This document shows, one piece after another, positions 1 through 7,765 of a stretch of DNA of 55,815 nt; the first letter of the stretch is position 1; every line of letters starts with the position of its first letter. Under the pieces are notes generated by a model. That model was given only the letters and a program-made list of their open reading frames with translations, had not been told where the DNA came from and made no database searches. The stretch is from Albimonas sp041685625. Its GTDB lineage: Bacteria > Pseudomonadota > Alphaproteobacteria > Rhodobacterales > Rhodobacteraceae. The stretch lies in NCBI GenBank assembly GCA_041685625.1, contig JAWLFJ010000011.1, forward strand, positions 1 to 55,815. Direction: 5' to 3'. A program made the position numbers and the translations under genes.

Positions 1-7
1 CCGCACA

Positions 8-38
8 GTTTCCGCACGGAAACGGCGGAACGTTCCGC
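8..38. repeat. two adjacent palindromes next to the tRNA remnant
   Basis: GTTTCCG-CA-CGGAAAC occupies 8-23 and the perfect palindrome GCGGAACGTTCCGC occupies 25-38; a further CGGAACG copy lies at 77-83. Repeated GGAA/TTCC half-sites within 100 bases of a putative recombination core resemble integrase or excisionase arm-type sites. That role is an inference. Confidence 0.45.
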
Positions 39-100
39 GAATTCGGGGGCGCCGGCCGAAACCGAAACGCAGTCATCGGAACGGGTTAGGGGGTCGCCCC

Positions 101-150
101 CAATCTTGCCAAGGTTGGGGTCGTGAGTTCGAATCTCATCGCCCGCTCCA
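101..150 (+). pseudogene. 3' half of a tRNA-Gly(GCC) gene, probable island attachment remnant
   Basis: The segment contains a 5-bp anticodon stem (CAATC/GGTTG) around the loop TTGCCAA (anticodon GCC), a variable region, a perfect T arm (GTGAG TTCGAAT CTCAT), the 3' acceptor strand CGCCCGC and an encoded TCCA end, all as in bacterial tRNA-Gly. The matching 5' acceptor strand GCGGGCG and a D arm are absent from the preceding 100 bases. I infer that this is the displaced 3' end of a tRNA-Gly gene left by integration of an element whose crossover lay in the anticodon stem-loop. The native-looking terminator follows, so the element should lie to the left of the window. Confidence 0.7.
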
Positions 151-176
151 GTTTTCCTCCGGCCTGGCCGGCACGC

Positions 177-206
177 GAAAGGGCGGTCCCGCGGGGCCGC
201 CCTTTC
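177..206. terminator. intrinsic-terminator-like hairpin between tRNA remnant and BCCT gene
   Basis: GAAAGGGCGG (177-186) pairs perfectly with CCGCCCTTTC (197-206) across a 10-base loop. The flanking A and T bases make it usable in both directions: it would end the tRNA transcript from the left and the BCCT transcript from the right. Confidence 0.7.
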
Positions 207-287
207 GTCGTTCCGCCGCCTTTCCTGGTCCGGACGTGCGGGCCTCGCCCGGCGGCCGCGACGCATCGCGGCCGCCGGGGGCGGAGG

Positions 288-1952
288 TCACTCGGCCGGG
301 GCCGGCGCCTTGCCGCGCGGCTCGTTCATCAGCCCCTTCACGATCGCGAAGCAGCCGAGCAGCAGCACGATGGTGAACGGGAAGCCGGTCGAGACCGCCA
401 TCGCCTGAAGCGCGCCGAGGCCGCCGCCGAGCAGCAGCGCGATGGCCACCAGCCCCTCGAAGGTGCACCAGAACACGCGCTGGGAGACCGGGGCGTTGAC
501 CTTGCCGCCGGCGGTGATGGTGTCGATCACGAGGCTGCCCGAGTCGGACGAGGTGACGAAGAACACGATCACCAGCACGACCGCGACCACCGAGGTGATC
601 TCGGCCATCGGGAGATCCGCCAGCATGCCGAACAGCGAGAGTTCCGGGCTGTAGCTGTCGATCACGTAGGCCCTGACCTGGCTGTCCTCGAGCGTCAGCA
701 CCTGGTCGATCGCGGTGCCGCCGAAGGCGGTCATCCAGAGCACCGAGACGACGGAGGGGATCAGCATGACGCAGATCAGGAACTCCCGCACGCTGCGGCC
801 CCGGCTGACGCGGGCGATGAACATGCCCACGAACGGCGACCAGGAGATCCACCAGGCCCAGTAGAACGCGGTCCAGCCCTGACGGTAGCCGTCGTCCTCG
901 CGTCCGAAGGGGTTGGAGAGCGGAATGACCTCGCGTCCGTAGGCATAGAGGTAGTCGACGAAGCCGGTCGCGATCGCGATGGTCGGGCCGGCGAGGATCA
1001 CGAAGAGCAGCAGCAGCCCCGCGAGGACCATGTTGATCTCCGACAGAACCTTCACGCCGCCGTCGAGGCCCCGCAGCACCGAGACCAGCGCCACCGCGGT
1101 GATGCCGACGATGAGGATGACCTGCGCGTTGACGCTGACCGGGATGCCGAACACGAAGTCGAGGCCCGCGTTCGCCTGCTGCGCGCCGAAGCCGAGCGAG
1201 GTGGCGAGGCCGAACAGCGTCGCGAAAACCGCGAGGATGTCGATGACGTGGCCGGGCCAGCCCCACACCCTCTCGCCGAAGATCGGGTAGAAGATCGAGC
1301 GCACAGTCAGCGGCAGGCCCTTGTTGAAGGAGAACAGCGCCAGCGCCAGCGCCACCACCGCGTAGATCGCCCAGGGGTGCAGGCCCCAGTGGTAGATCGT
1401 GGCGGCCATGCCCATCGCCTTCGCGGCGGCGACGTTCTCGCGGATCAGGTTCCCGTCCGCGTCGAAGGGCGAGGGCACGCCGAGCGGCGCGGAGATGGCC
1501 ATGTGATAGACCGGCTCCAGCACGCCGAAGAACATCAGGCCGATGCCCATGCCGGCGGCGAAGAGCATCGAGAACCAGCCGACATAGCCGTAGTCGGGCG
1601 TCGCGTCCTCCCCGCCGAGGCGGACCGAGCCGAGCGGCGAGACGATCAGCCCGAGGCAGACCAGCACGAACACGTTGCCGGAGAGGATGAAGAACCAGTC
1701 GAGGTTGGTGGTCAGCCAATTGCGGATGGCGTCGAACACGGGGCCGATCGAGGTCTGGAAGGCCAGCGTCACGAGGACGAAGGCGACGATCACGAGGCCC
1801 GAGACCATGAACACCGGGTTGTGCACGTCGAGCGAGAACGGCCCGATCTTCGGCGTCACGTTGTCCTGGCCGATGTTGTAGTCCGTCTCGATGACGTCGG
1901 AGCGGCCTTCCGGCGCCGGGATGGCGTCCGGGTCGACGGAGTCGTCTGACAT
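288..1952 (-). CDS. BCCT-family betaine/choline/carnitine transporter
   Basis: A 554-residue inner-membrane secondary transporter of the betaine/choline/carnitine family, expected to import a quaternary-amine osmolyte with Na+ or H+. About 12 hydrophobic segments follow an acidic N-terminal tail; the motif GMGIGLMFFGVLEP lies near residues 133-147 and the family signature WWISWSPFVGMFIAR near 363-378. I chose the start at 1952 because AGAAGGA stands 8 bases upstream and the family tail (MSDDSVDP) begins there; a longer frame upstream lacks these signs. It lies 43 bp downstream of a UspA gene on the same strand, a pairing that suggests co-transcription and stress-linked control. The exact substrate cannot be read from the sequence. 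Confidence 0.93.
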   Translation of the reverse strand: MSDDSVDPDAIPAPEGRSDVIETDYNIGQDNVTPKIGPFSLDVHNPVFMVSGLVIVAFVLVTLAFQTSIGPVFDAIRNWLTTNLDWFFILSGNVFVLVCLGLIVSPLGSVRLGGEDATPDYGYVGWFSMLFAAGMGIGLMFFGVLEPVYHMAISAPLGVPSPFDADGNLIRENVAAAKAMGMAATIYHWGLHPWAIYAVVALALALFSFNKGLPLTVRSIFYPIFGERVWGWPGHVIDILAVFATLFGLATSLGFGAQQANAGLDFVFGIPVSVNAQVILIVGITAVALVSVLRGLDGGVKVLSEINMVLAGLLLLFVILAGPTIAIATGFVDYLYAYGREVIPLSNPFGREDDGYRQGWTAFYWAWWISWSPFVGMFIARVSRGRSVREFLICVMLIPSVVSVLWMTAFGGTAIDQVLTLEDSQVRAYVIDSYSPELSLFGMLADLPMAEITSVVAVVLVIVFFVTSSDSGSLVIDTITAGGKVNAPVSQRVFWCTFEGLVAIALLLGGGLGALQAMAVSTGFPFTIVLLLGCFAIVKGLMNEPRGKAPAPAE

Positions 1953-1995
1953 GGGTTGCGTCCTTCTTGCTTGGTCGCGGCCGGCGGGCTCCGCC

Positions 1996-2409
1996 TCAGC
2001 GGACGAGGAAGACCGAGATGTCCGCGTCAGATGCGACGGTCCCGCCATGCGAGGCCCAGAACCAGTCGGCGATGTTCGGCTTGTGCGAGGCCATGACGAC
2101 CAGATCGGCTCCGGTCTGCTCGACGGCGCGGAGCAGCGTCTTGTCGAGGTCGACCGCGGGGTCGGTGCTCGTCATGGCGTGGCTGTCGACGGCATGGCCG
2201 TGGGCCTCCGCCTCGGCCTTGGCGAAGCTCTTCAGTTTCTCGGCGAATTCGGCGGGGTTGTGAGCGACGGGACTCGGCGTCTCCGGAGTGACGCCGACGT
2301 AAGTGACCGTAGCGTCGTAATGCTTGGCCAGGTCGGCCGCCGATTTGAGCGCCTTGTCGAGCTGATCGCGATGGATCAGATCGACCGGCACCATGATCTT
2401 TCGGTACAC
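1996..2409 (-). CDS. universal stress protein, UspA family
   Basis: A 137-residue single-domain UspA-fold protein. It begins MYRKIMVPVDL (the first beta strand with the Asp that contacts nucleotide) and ends with GGTVASDADISVFLVR, the C-terminal glycine loop and last strand of the family. The start is GTG at 2409, preceded by GAGGAGAC about 5 bases upstream. The gene stands just before the BCCT transporter on the same strand, so it is probably a companion regulator or stress protein of the transporter. In the final loop the usual G-2x-G-9x-G(S/T) pattern is only partly kept, so ATP binding is uncertain. Confidence 0.9.
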   Translation of the reverse strand: MYRKIMVPVDLIHRDQLDKALKSAADLAKHYDATVTYVGVTPETPSPVAHNPAEFAEKLKSFAKAEAEAHGHAVDSHAMTSTDPAVDLDKTLLRAVEQTGADLVVMASHKPNIADWFWASHGGTVASDADISVFLVR

Positions 2410-2538
2410 GTGTCGTCTCCTCTGTTCCTGTCGGGCGGGTTGGTTCGCCTCGGTTCTTCGGTCGACGCGCCGAGCTTATCATCGGGATCGGGCGAACGCG
2501 ACCATCGCACCCGGCCGGTCTGGGCCGCCGCGAGCGGG

Positions 2539-2569
2539 TTGGAGCCGGCGGGCCGACCCGTGCTATAGC
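2539..2569 (+). promoter_or_regulatory. candidate sigma70 promoter for the E1-like gene
   Basis: TTGGAG (2539-2544) and TATAGC (2564-2569), separated by 19 bases, with an extended TG before the -10 box. This would give a leader of about 30 bases. The spacer is slightly long, so the call is tentative. The 2410-2606 interval is a divergent promoter region. Confidence 0.4.
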
Positions 2570-2606
2570 CGGCGGTGAACCGACGAGAGACGAAGGGACG
2601 ACAGGC

Positions 2607-5012
2607 ATGGCGCTGGACCGCGAGACGCTGGAGCATCTGAGGACGGTCGAGCGGCGGCTGCTGTGGCTCGCCTGCTGGACGATCCATCACGCCAACCATG
2701 TCCGCGAGAAGGACGAGATCAAGACCGGCGGGCATCAGGCGTCGAGCGCGTCGATGGTGCAGATCATGACGGCGCTCCACTTCCACGCGCTCAGGCCGGA
2801 GGACCGGGTCGCGGTGAAGCCCCACGCCTCGCCGGTGTTCCATGCCGCGCAGTACCTGACCGGCGGCATCGGGCGGGAGAAGCTGGAGGCGTTCCGCGGC
2901 CTCGGCGGCGCGCAGAGCTATCCGAGCCGCACCAAGGACGTGGACGACGTGGACTTCTCCACCGGCTCGGTCGGCCTCGGCGTCGCGGCCACGGCCTTCG
3001 CGGCCCTGACGCAGGAGTATCTCGCGGCGAAGGACTGGAGCGAGGTCGGCAAGGGCCGACCGAAGGGCCGCATGGTTGCGCTGGTCGGCGACGCCGAGCT
3101 CGACGAGGGCAACGTCTACGAGTGCCTGCAGGAGGGCTGGAAGCAGGATCTGCGCAACGTCTGGTGGGTGATCGACTACAACCGCCAGAGCCTCGACGGC
3201 GTGGTGCGCGAGGGGCTGTGGCGGCGCGTGCAGGCCATCTTCGAGGCGTTCGGCTGGGACGTCCGCGTCATCAAGAACGGCGCCCTGCAGCGCGCCGCCT
3301 TCGAGGAGCCGGGAGGCGAGGCGCTGCGGGAGTGGATCGACACCTGCCCGAACGACGTCTACTCGGCCCTGACCTTCATGGGCGGCGCGGCTTGGCGGAA
3401 GCGGCTCATGGACGATCTCGGCGATCAGGGGCCGGTGACGGAGCTGATCGAGAGACGCTCCGACAAGGAACTGGCCGAGCTGATGGAGAATCTCGGCGGC
3501 CATTGCGTCGAGACGCTGTGCGAGGCGTTCGACGCGGTGGACCACGACAAGCCTGTCTGCTTCCTCGCCTACACCGTGAAGGGCTGGGGCACGCCGCTGG
3601 CGGGCCACAAGGACAACCACGGCGGGCTGATGACGCCGAAGCAGATGGCCGAGTGGCGGAAGGCCTACGACGTGCCGGAGGGGGCGGAGTTCGACCGCTT
3701 CGCCGGGGTGGAGGACAGGGAGGCGTTCGAGGCGTGGCTGAAGGGGGTCCCGTTCTTCAAGGCGGGGCCGCGGCGCTTCTCGGCCGACCGCATCCCGACG
3801 CCGGGGCCACGGCTGCTGGACGACCGGGAGCTGAGCACGCAGGCCGGGTTCGGCAAGGTGCTGGACGCCTTGGCGAAGGAGGGCGGACCTCTGGCGGAGC
3901 GGATCGTGACCACCTCGCCTGACGTCACCGTCTCGACCAACCTGACGCCTTGGGTGAACCGTCGGGGGCTGTTCGCGCGCGATCCCCGGGCGGACGTGTT
4001 CCGCGCGGCGCAGGTGCCGAGCACGCAGAAATGGGGCTTCAGCCCCGACGGCCAGCACGTCGAGCTCGGCATCGCGGAGATGAACCTGTTCCTGCTGCTG
4101 GGGCAGATGGGGCTCTCGCACTCGATGTTCGGGGAGCGGCTGCTGCCGGTGGGGACGGTCTACGATCCCTTCGTGGCGCGCGGCCTCGATGCGCTGAACT
4201 ACGCCTGCTACCAGGACGGCCGCTTCATCGTCGCCGGGACGCCGAGCGGCGTGACGCTGGCGCCGGAGGGCGGCGCGCACCAGTCGATCGGTTCGCCCCT
4301 GATCGGCATGGCGCAGGACGGACTGGCGAGCTTCGAGCCGGCCTATCTCGACGAGCTCTCCGTCATCATGGACTGGGCCTTCGACTACGTGCAGCGCACG
4401 GGCGAGGGCGACCCGGACGAGCGGACCTGGCTGCGCGACGAGACCGGCGGTTCGGTCTATCTGCGCCTCTCGACCCGCCCGCTGGAGCAGCCGGCGCAGC
4501 GGGCGGACGAGGCGTTCCGGCAGGGCGTGATCGACGGCGCCTATTGGTGGCGCGAGCCCGGGCCGAACGCGGAGGTGGTGATCGCCTATCAGGGCGTCGT
4601 GGCGCCGGAGGCGATCAGGGCCGCGGGGATGATCGGCAACGACCGGCGCGACATCGGCGTGCTGGCGGTGACGAGCGCCGACCGGCTGAACGCGGGCTGG
4701 ACCGCGGCGCAGCGGGCGCGGCGGCGCGGCGCCGCCTCGGCGCGCTCTCAGGCCGAGCGGCTCTTGGAGGGGCTGCCGCCGCACTGCCTGCTGATCACGG
4801 TGATCGACGGGCATCCGGCGACGCTGGCATGGCTGGGCGCGGTCGCGGGGCACCGGACCTGCTCGCTCGGCGTCGAGCATTTCGGGCAGACCGGGCGGAT
4901 CGAGGAACTCTACCGCCATTACGGCATCGACGCGGCCAGCATCGCGGAGGCGGCGCAGAACCTGACCGCGGGGCGGAAGCTGAAGCAGGCGACGCTGCCG
5001 GCGGCGGAGTGA
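2607..5012 (+). CDS. thiamine-diphosphate E1 of the AceE/MdeB type (homodimeric 2-oxoacid dehydrogenase-like)
   Basis: An 801-residue protein with the transketolase-like layout of homodimeric pyruvate dehydrogenase E1. The N-terminal half holds IKTGGHQASSAS (near 34), HASPVFHAAQYL (near 74) and the thiamine-diphosphate motif GDAELDEGN...DYNRQ beginning near residue 160. The second half holds the pyrimidine-domain segment HVELGIAEMNLFLLLGQMG. E. coli AceE is near 887 residues, so this is the shorter form usually labelled transketolase-like or MdeB-like. It has no lipoyl domain, and no E2 or E3 gene is nearby, so the acceptor system is unknown. It reads toward the acyl-CoA ligase 93 bp downstream. 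The oxoacid substrate cannot be assigned. Confidence 0.85.
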   Translation: MALDRETLEHLRTVERRLLWLACWTIHHANHVREKDEIKTGGHQASSASMVQIMTALHFHALRPEDRVAVKPHASPVFHAAQYLTGGIGREKLEAFRGLGGAQSYPSRTKDVDDVDFSTGSVGLGVAATAFAALTQEYLAAKDWSEVGKGRPKGRMVALVGDAELDEGNVYECLQEGWKQDLRNVWWVIDYNRQSLDGVVREGLWRRVQAIFEAFGWDVRVIKNGALQRAAFEEPGGEALREWIDTCPNDVYSALTFMGGAAWRKRLMDDLGDQGPVTELIERRSDKELAELMENLGGHCVETLCEAFDAVDHDKPVCFLAYTVKGWGTPLAGHKDNHGGLMTPKQMAEWRKAYDVPEGAEFDRFAGVEDREAFEAWLKGVPFFKAGPRRFSADRIPTPGPRLLDDRELSTQAGFGKVLDALAKEGGPLAERIVTTSPDVTVSTNLTPWVNRRGLFARDPRADVFRAAQVPSTQKWGFSPDGQHVELGIAEMNLFLLLGQMGLSHSMFGERLLPVGTVYDPFVARGLDALNYACYQDGRFIVAGTPSGVTLAPEGGAHQSIGSPLIGMAQDGLASFEPAYLDELSVIMDWAFDYVQRTGEGDPDERTWLRDETGGSVYLRLSTRPLEQPAQRADEAFRQGVIDGAYWWREPGPNAEVVIAYQGVVAPEAIRAAGMIGNDRRDIGVLAVTSADRLNAGWTAAQRARRRGAASARSQAERLLEGLPPHCLLITVIDGHPATLAWLGAVAGHRTCSLGVEHFGQTGRIEELYRHYGIDAASIAEAAQNLTAGRKLKQATLPAAE

Positions 5013-5105
5013 GCGGCTTCCGCAGGGCGGAATTGGGCGGCGCTCCGTGGTGACGCGGGGCGGCGGCGGGCGTAATCCCCGCGCGCCGGGAGCAGGAGGA
5101 GCATC

Positions 5106-6626
5106 ATGGCCGAGACCATCGCCGGACTGATCGAGGGCCATTCCGACGCCGCGCCCGCCATCGGGGCGCCGGGCCGCGAGTGGCTGAGCTTCGGGGCGCT
5201 GCGCGCGCAGGCGGCCGAGGTGCGGGGCGCGCTGGCGGCGGCCGGGATCGGCCCCGCGGACCGGGTGGCGATCGTGCTGCCGAACGGGCCGGAGATGGCG
5301 GCGGCCTTCGTCTGCGTCGCCTCGGGCGCGACGGCGGCGCCGCTGAACCCGGCGTACCGGGCGGAGGAGTTCGACTTCTACCTCTCCGATCTCGGCGCGA
5401 AGGCGCTGGTGGTGGAGGCCGGCTACGACGGCCCGGCGCTGGGCGTCGCGGAGGCGAAGGGCGTGCGGATCGTGCGGCTGATCGGCGGCGGCGCGGCGGG
5501 GGCGTTCACGCTCGATCTCGCCCGGGACGAGGATCCGGGACCGGCGGGGGCCGACGCGGTGGGGCTGGTGCTGCACACCTCCGGCACCACGTCGCGGCCG
5601 AAGATCGTGCCGCTGCTGCAGTCCAATCTCGCGGCGAGCTCACGGCACATCGGGGACGCGCTGGCGCTGACCTCGGCCGACCGCTGCATGAACATGATGC
5701 CGCTCTTCCATATCCACGGGCTGGTGGCGGCGACGCTGTCCTCGCTGGCGGCGGGCGGGAGCGTGTGGTGCGCGCCGGGCTTCGACGCCATCAAGGTGTT
5801 CCGCTGGCTCGAGGAGGCCGACCCGAGCTGGTACACCGCCGTCCCGACCATGCATCAGGCGATCCTCGCCCGCGCGGCGCGGAACCGGGAGACGGTGGAG
5901 AAGCTGAACCTTCGGCTGATCCGGTCGAGTTCCGCCAGCCTGCCGGGGCAGGTGATGACGGCGCTGGCCGAGACCTTCGGCTGCCCGGTGGTCGAGAGCT
6001 ACGGCATGACCGAGGCGGCGCACCAGATGACGTCGAACCCGCTCGACCGGCAGAAGCCGGGCAGCGTCGGCGTCGAGGCGGGGCCGCTGGTGCGCACGGC
6101 GGGCGAGACGGAGGACGTGATCCTCGGCCCGGGCGAGCTCGGCGAGGTGGTGATCTCCGGCCCCAACGTGACGCCGGGCTACGAGGCGAACCCGGAGGCG
6201 AACGCCAGGAACTTCTTCGGGGCGGAGGGCCGGCGCTGGTTCCGCACCGGCGACCAGGGGCGCTTCGACGCCGACGGCTTCCTGCACATCACCGGCCGGC
6301 TGAAGGAGATCATCAACCGGGGCGGCGAGAAGGTCTCTCCGCTGGAGGTCGACGACGCGCTGATGGACCATCCGGCGGTGGCGCAGGCGGTGACCTTCGC
6401 CATGCCGCATCCGAAGCTTGGCGAGGAGGTCGCCGCGGCCGTGGTGCTGAAGGAGGGAGCCGAGGCCGACGAGGCCGGCATCCGCGCCTTCGTCCGCGAG
6501 CGGCTGGCCGACTTCAAGACGCCGCGCCGCGTGGTGATCCTGGAGGAGATCCCGAAGGGCGCCACCGGCAAGCTGCAGCGCATCGGGCTGGCGGAGAAGC
6601 TGGGTCTCGGGGAGCCGACGGCATGA
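5106..6626 (+). CDS. AMP-forming acyl-CoA ligase, Pcs60/AAE3 (oxalyl-CoA synthetase)-like
   Basis: A 506-residue ANL-superfamily adenylating enzyme that would join a carboxylic acid to CoA at the cost of ATP to AMP. The phosphate loop HTSGTTSRPK is near residues 155-165, followed by MNMMPLFHIHGL and WYTAVPTMHQAIL. The YGMTEA motif is near 300, the hinge motif GRLKEIINRGGEKVSP near 398-413, and the catalytic Lys lies in GATGKLQR near 488. The wording of the HIHGL/TVPTMHQ region is most like plant AAE3 and yeast Pcs60, which make oxalyl-CoA; that substrate is only a guess here because oxalyl-CoA decarboxylase and formyl-CoA transferase are absent. AGGAGG precedes the ATG at 5106. Its stop overlaps the start of the next gene. 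Confidence 0.88.
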   Translation: MAETIAGLIEGHSDAAPAIGAPGREWLSFGALRAQAAEVRGALAAAGIGPADRVAIVLPNGPEMAAAFVCVASGATAAPLNPAYRAEEFDFYLSDLGAKALVVEAGYDGPALGVAEAKGVRIVRLIGGGAAGAFTLDLARDEDPGPAGADAVGLVLHTSGTTSRPKIVPLLQSNLAASSRHIGDALALTSADRCMNMMPLFHIHGLVAATLSSLAAGGSVWCAPGFDAIKVFRWLEEADPSWYTAVPTMHQAILARAARNRETVEKLNLRLIRSSSASLPGQVMTALAETFGCPVVESYGMTEAAHQMTSNPLDRQKPGSVGVEAGPLVRTAGETEDVILGPGELGEVVISGPNVTPGYEANPEANARNFFGAEGRRWFRTGDQGRFDADGFLHITGRLKEIINRGGEKVSPLEVDDALMDHPAVAQAVTFAMPHPKLGEEVAAAVVLKEGAEADEAGIRAFVRERLADFKTPRRVVILEEIPKGATGKLQRIGLAEKLGLGEPTA

Positions 6627-7600
6627 GGATCTGCATCTTCGGCGCCGGCGCGATCGGCGGCTACATGGGCGCGAAGCTGGCCGAGGCGGGGGCGGACGTC
6701 TCCCTCGTGGCGCGCGGCCCGCATCTCGCGGCGATGCAGGCGGACGGGCTGACGCTGATCGAGGGCGGCGAGCGCAAGACCCACAAGGTCCGCGCCGCGG
6801 AGGATCCGGCGGAGCTCGGCGAGCAGGACTACGTCGTCATCACGCTGAAGGCGCATTCGGTGCCGGGCGTGGTGGACCGGATGCAGCCGCTGCTGGGCAA
6901 GGACACCTGCGTCGTGATGGGCGTCAACGGCGTGCCGTGGTGGTATTTCCACGGCCTCGGCGGCGATCTGGAGGGCACGCGACTCGAGTCGGTCGATCCC
7001 GGCGCGAAGCAGTGGGACGGCATCGGGCCGGCGCGGGTGCTGGGCTGCGTGGTCTATCCCGCCGCGGACGTGCCGGAGCCCGGCGTGGTGAACCATCTCG
7101 AGGGCAACCGCTTCACGCTGGGCGAGCCCGACGGCTCGAAGTCCGAGCGGGCGCAGGCGCTGTCGAAGGCGCTGGGCGCCGCGGGGCTGAAGGCGCCGGT
7201 GCGCCCGAAGATCCGCGACGAGATCTGGGTGAAGCTGTGGGGCAACCTCTCCTTCAACCCGATCAGTGCGCTGACCGGCGCGACGCTGGAGGCGCTCTGC
7301 ACCGATCCCGGCACGCGGAGCGTGGCGCGGGCGATGATGGTGGAGGCGCAGCTGATCGCGGAGAAATTGGGCGTGAAGTTCCCCATCGACGTCGACCGGC
7401 GGATCGAGGGCGGCGCCGCGGTGGGCGCGCACCGCACCTCGATGCTGCAGGACTTCGACAAGGGCCGGCCCATCGAGCTCGACGCGCTGGTGACGGCGGT
7501 GCAGGAGCTGGGGCGCCTGACGGAGATCCCGACGCCGACCATCGACGCCGTGCAGGCGCTGACGGCGCTGAAGGGGCGCACCGCGGGCGTCTACGGCTGA
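6623..7600 (+). CDS. ketopantoate reductase family (PanE/ApbA) NAD(P)H oxidoreductase
   Basis: A 325-residue two-domain reductase. The N-terminal dinucleotide fold shows GAGAIGGYMGAKL at residues 7-19; the C-terminal helical domain carries KLWGNLSFNPISAL (near 204-217) with the catalytic Lys and substrate-binding Asn/Ser of the family. In the archetype, 2-dehydropantoate is reduced to pantoate for CoA synthesis, but many paralogues act on other 2-oxoacids. The ATG (6623) overlaps the TGA of the acyl-CoA ligase in ATGA, so the two are translationally coupled. With the upstream E1 and the ligase this suggests a 2-oxoacid/CoA module rather than housekeeping PanE; that is an inference. Confidence 0.88.
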   Translation: MRICIFGAGAIGGYMGAKLAEAGADVSLVARGPHLAAMQADGLTLIEGGERKTHKVRAAEDPAELGEQDYVVITLKAHSVPGVVDRMQPLLGKDTCVVMGVNGVPWWYFHGLGGDLEGTRLESVDPGAKQWDGIGPARVLGCVVYPAADVPEPGVVNHLEGNRFTLGEPDGSKSERAQALSKALGAAGLKAPVRPKIRDEIWVKLWGNLSFNPISALTGATLEALCTDPGTRSVARAMMVEAQLIAEKLGVKFPIDVDRRIEGGAAVGAHRTSMLQDFDKGRPIELDALVTAVQELGRLTEIPTPTIDAVQALTALKGRTAGVYG

Positions 7601-7710
7601 GCCTTCCGAAGGGGGCGCTCCCGTCCTCGGCGCCGCCCTGGCGGGCGGCCCCTCGGTTTGGGCCGGGCGGCGCGGCGGGGGGCCGGCGGGGCCGGCGCCC
7701 CGCCCGGGGC

Positions 7711-7740
7711 GGGGGGGGGGCCGGGGGGCCCGGGCCCCCC
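7711..7740. repeat. G10 run followed by an 18-base GC palindrome
   Basis: Ten consecutive G at 7711-7720 are followed by CC and the perfect palindrome GGGGGGCCCGGGCCCCCC (7723-7740). It lies between the convergent PanE-like and RTX genes and could act as a hairpin terminator or form a G-quadruplex. Runs like this are also prone to assembly error. Confidence 0.55.
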
Positions 7741-7765
7741 GCCGCGGGCGCCTGGAGCGGCGGGG

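Noticed and set aside
123..1949. A 608-codon plus-strand frame over the BCCT gene
   Set aside because: It is almost wholly Arg, His, Asp, Glu and Ala, the typical antisense shadow of a GC-rich membrane protein gene; the minus-strand BCCT motifs are clear.
2376..5576. A 1066-codon minus-strand frame opposite the E1 gene
   Set aside because: Low-complexity Arg/Ala/Pro/Gly composition with no recognisable domain; the opposite strand encodes a clear thiamine-diphosphate enzyme.
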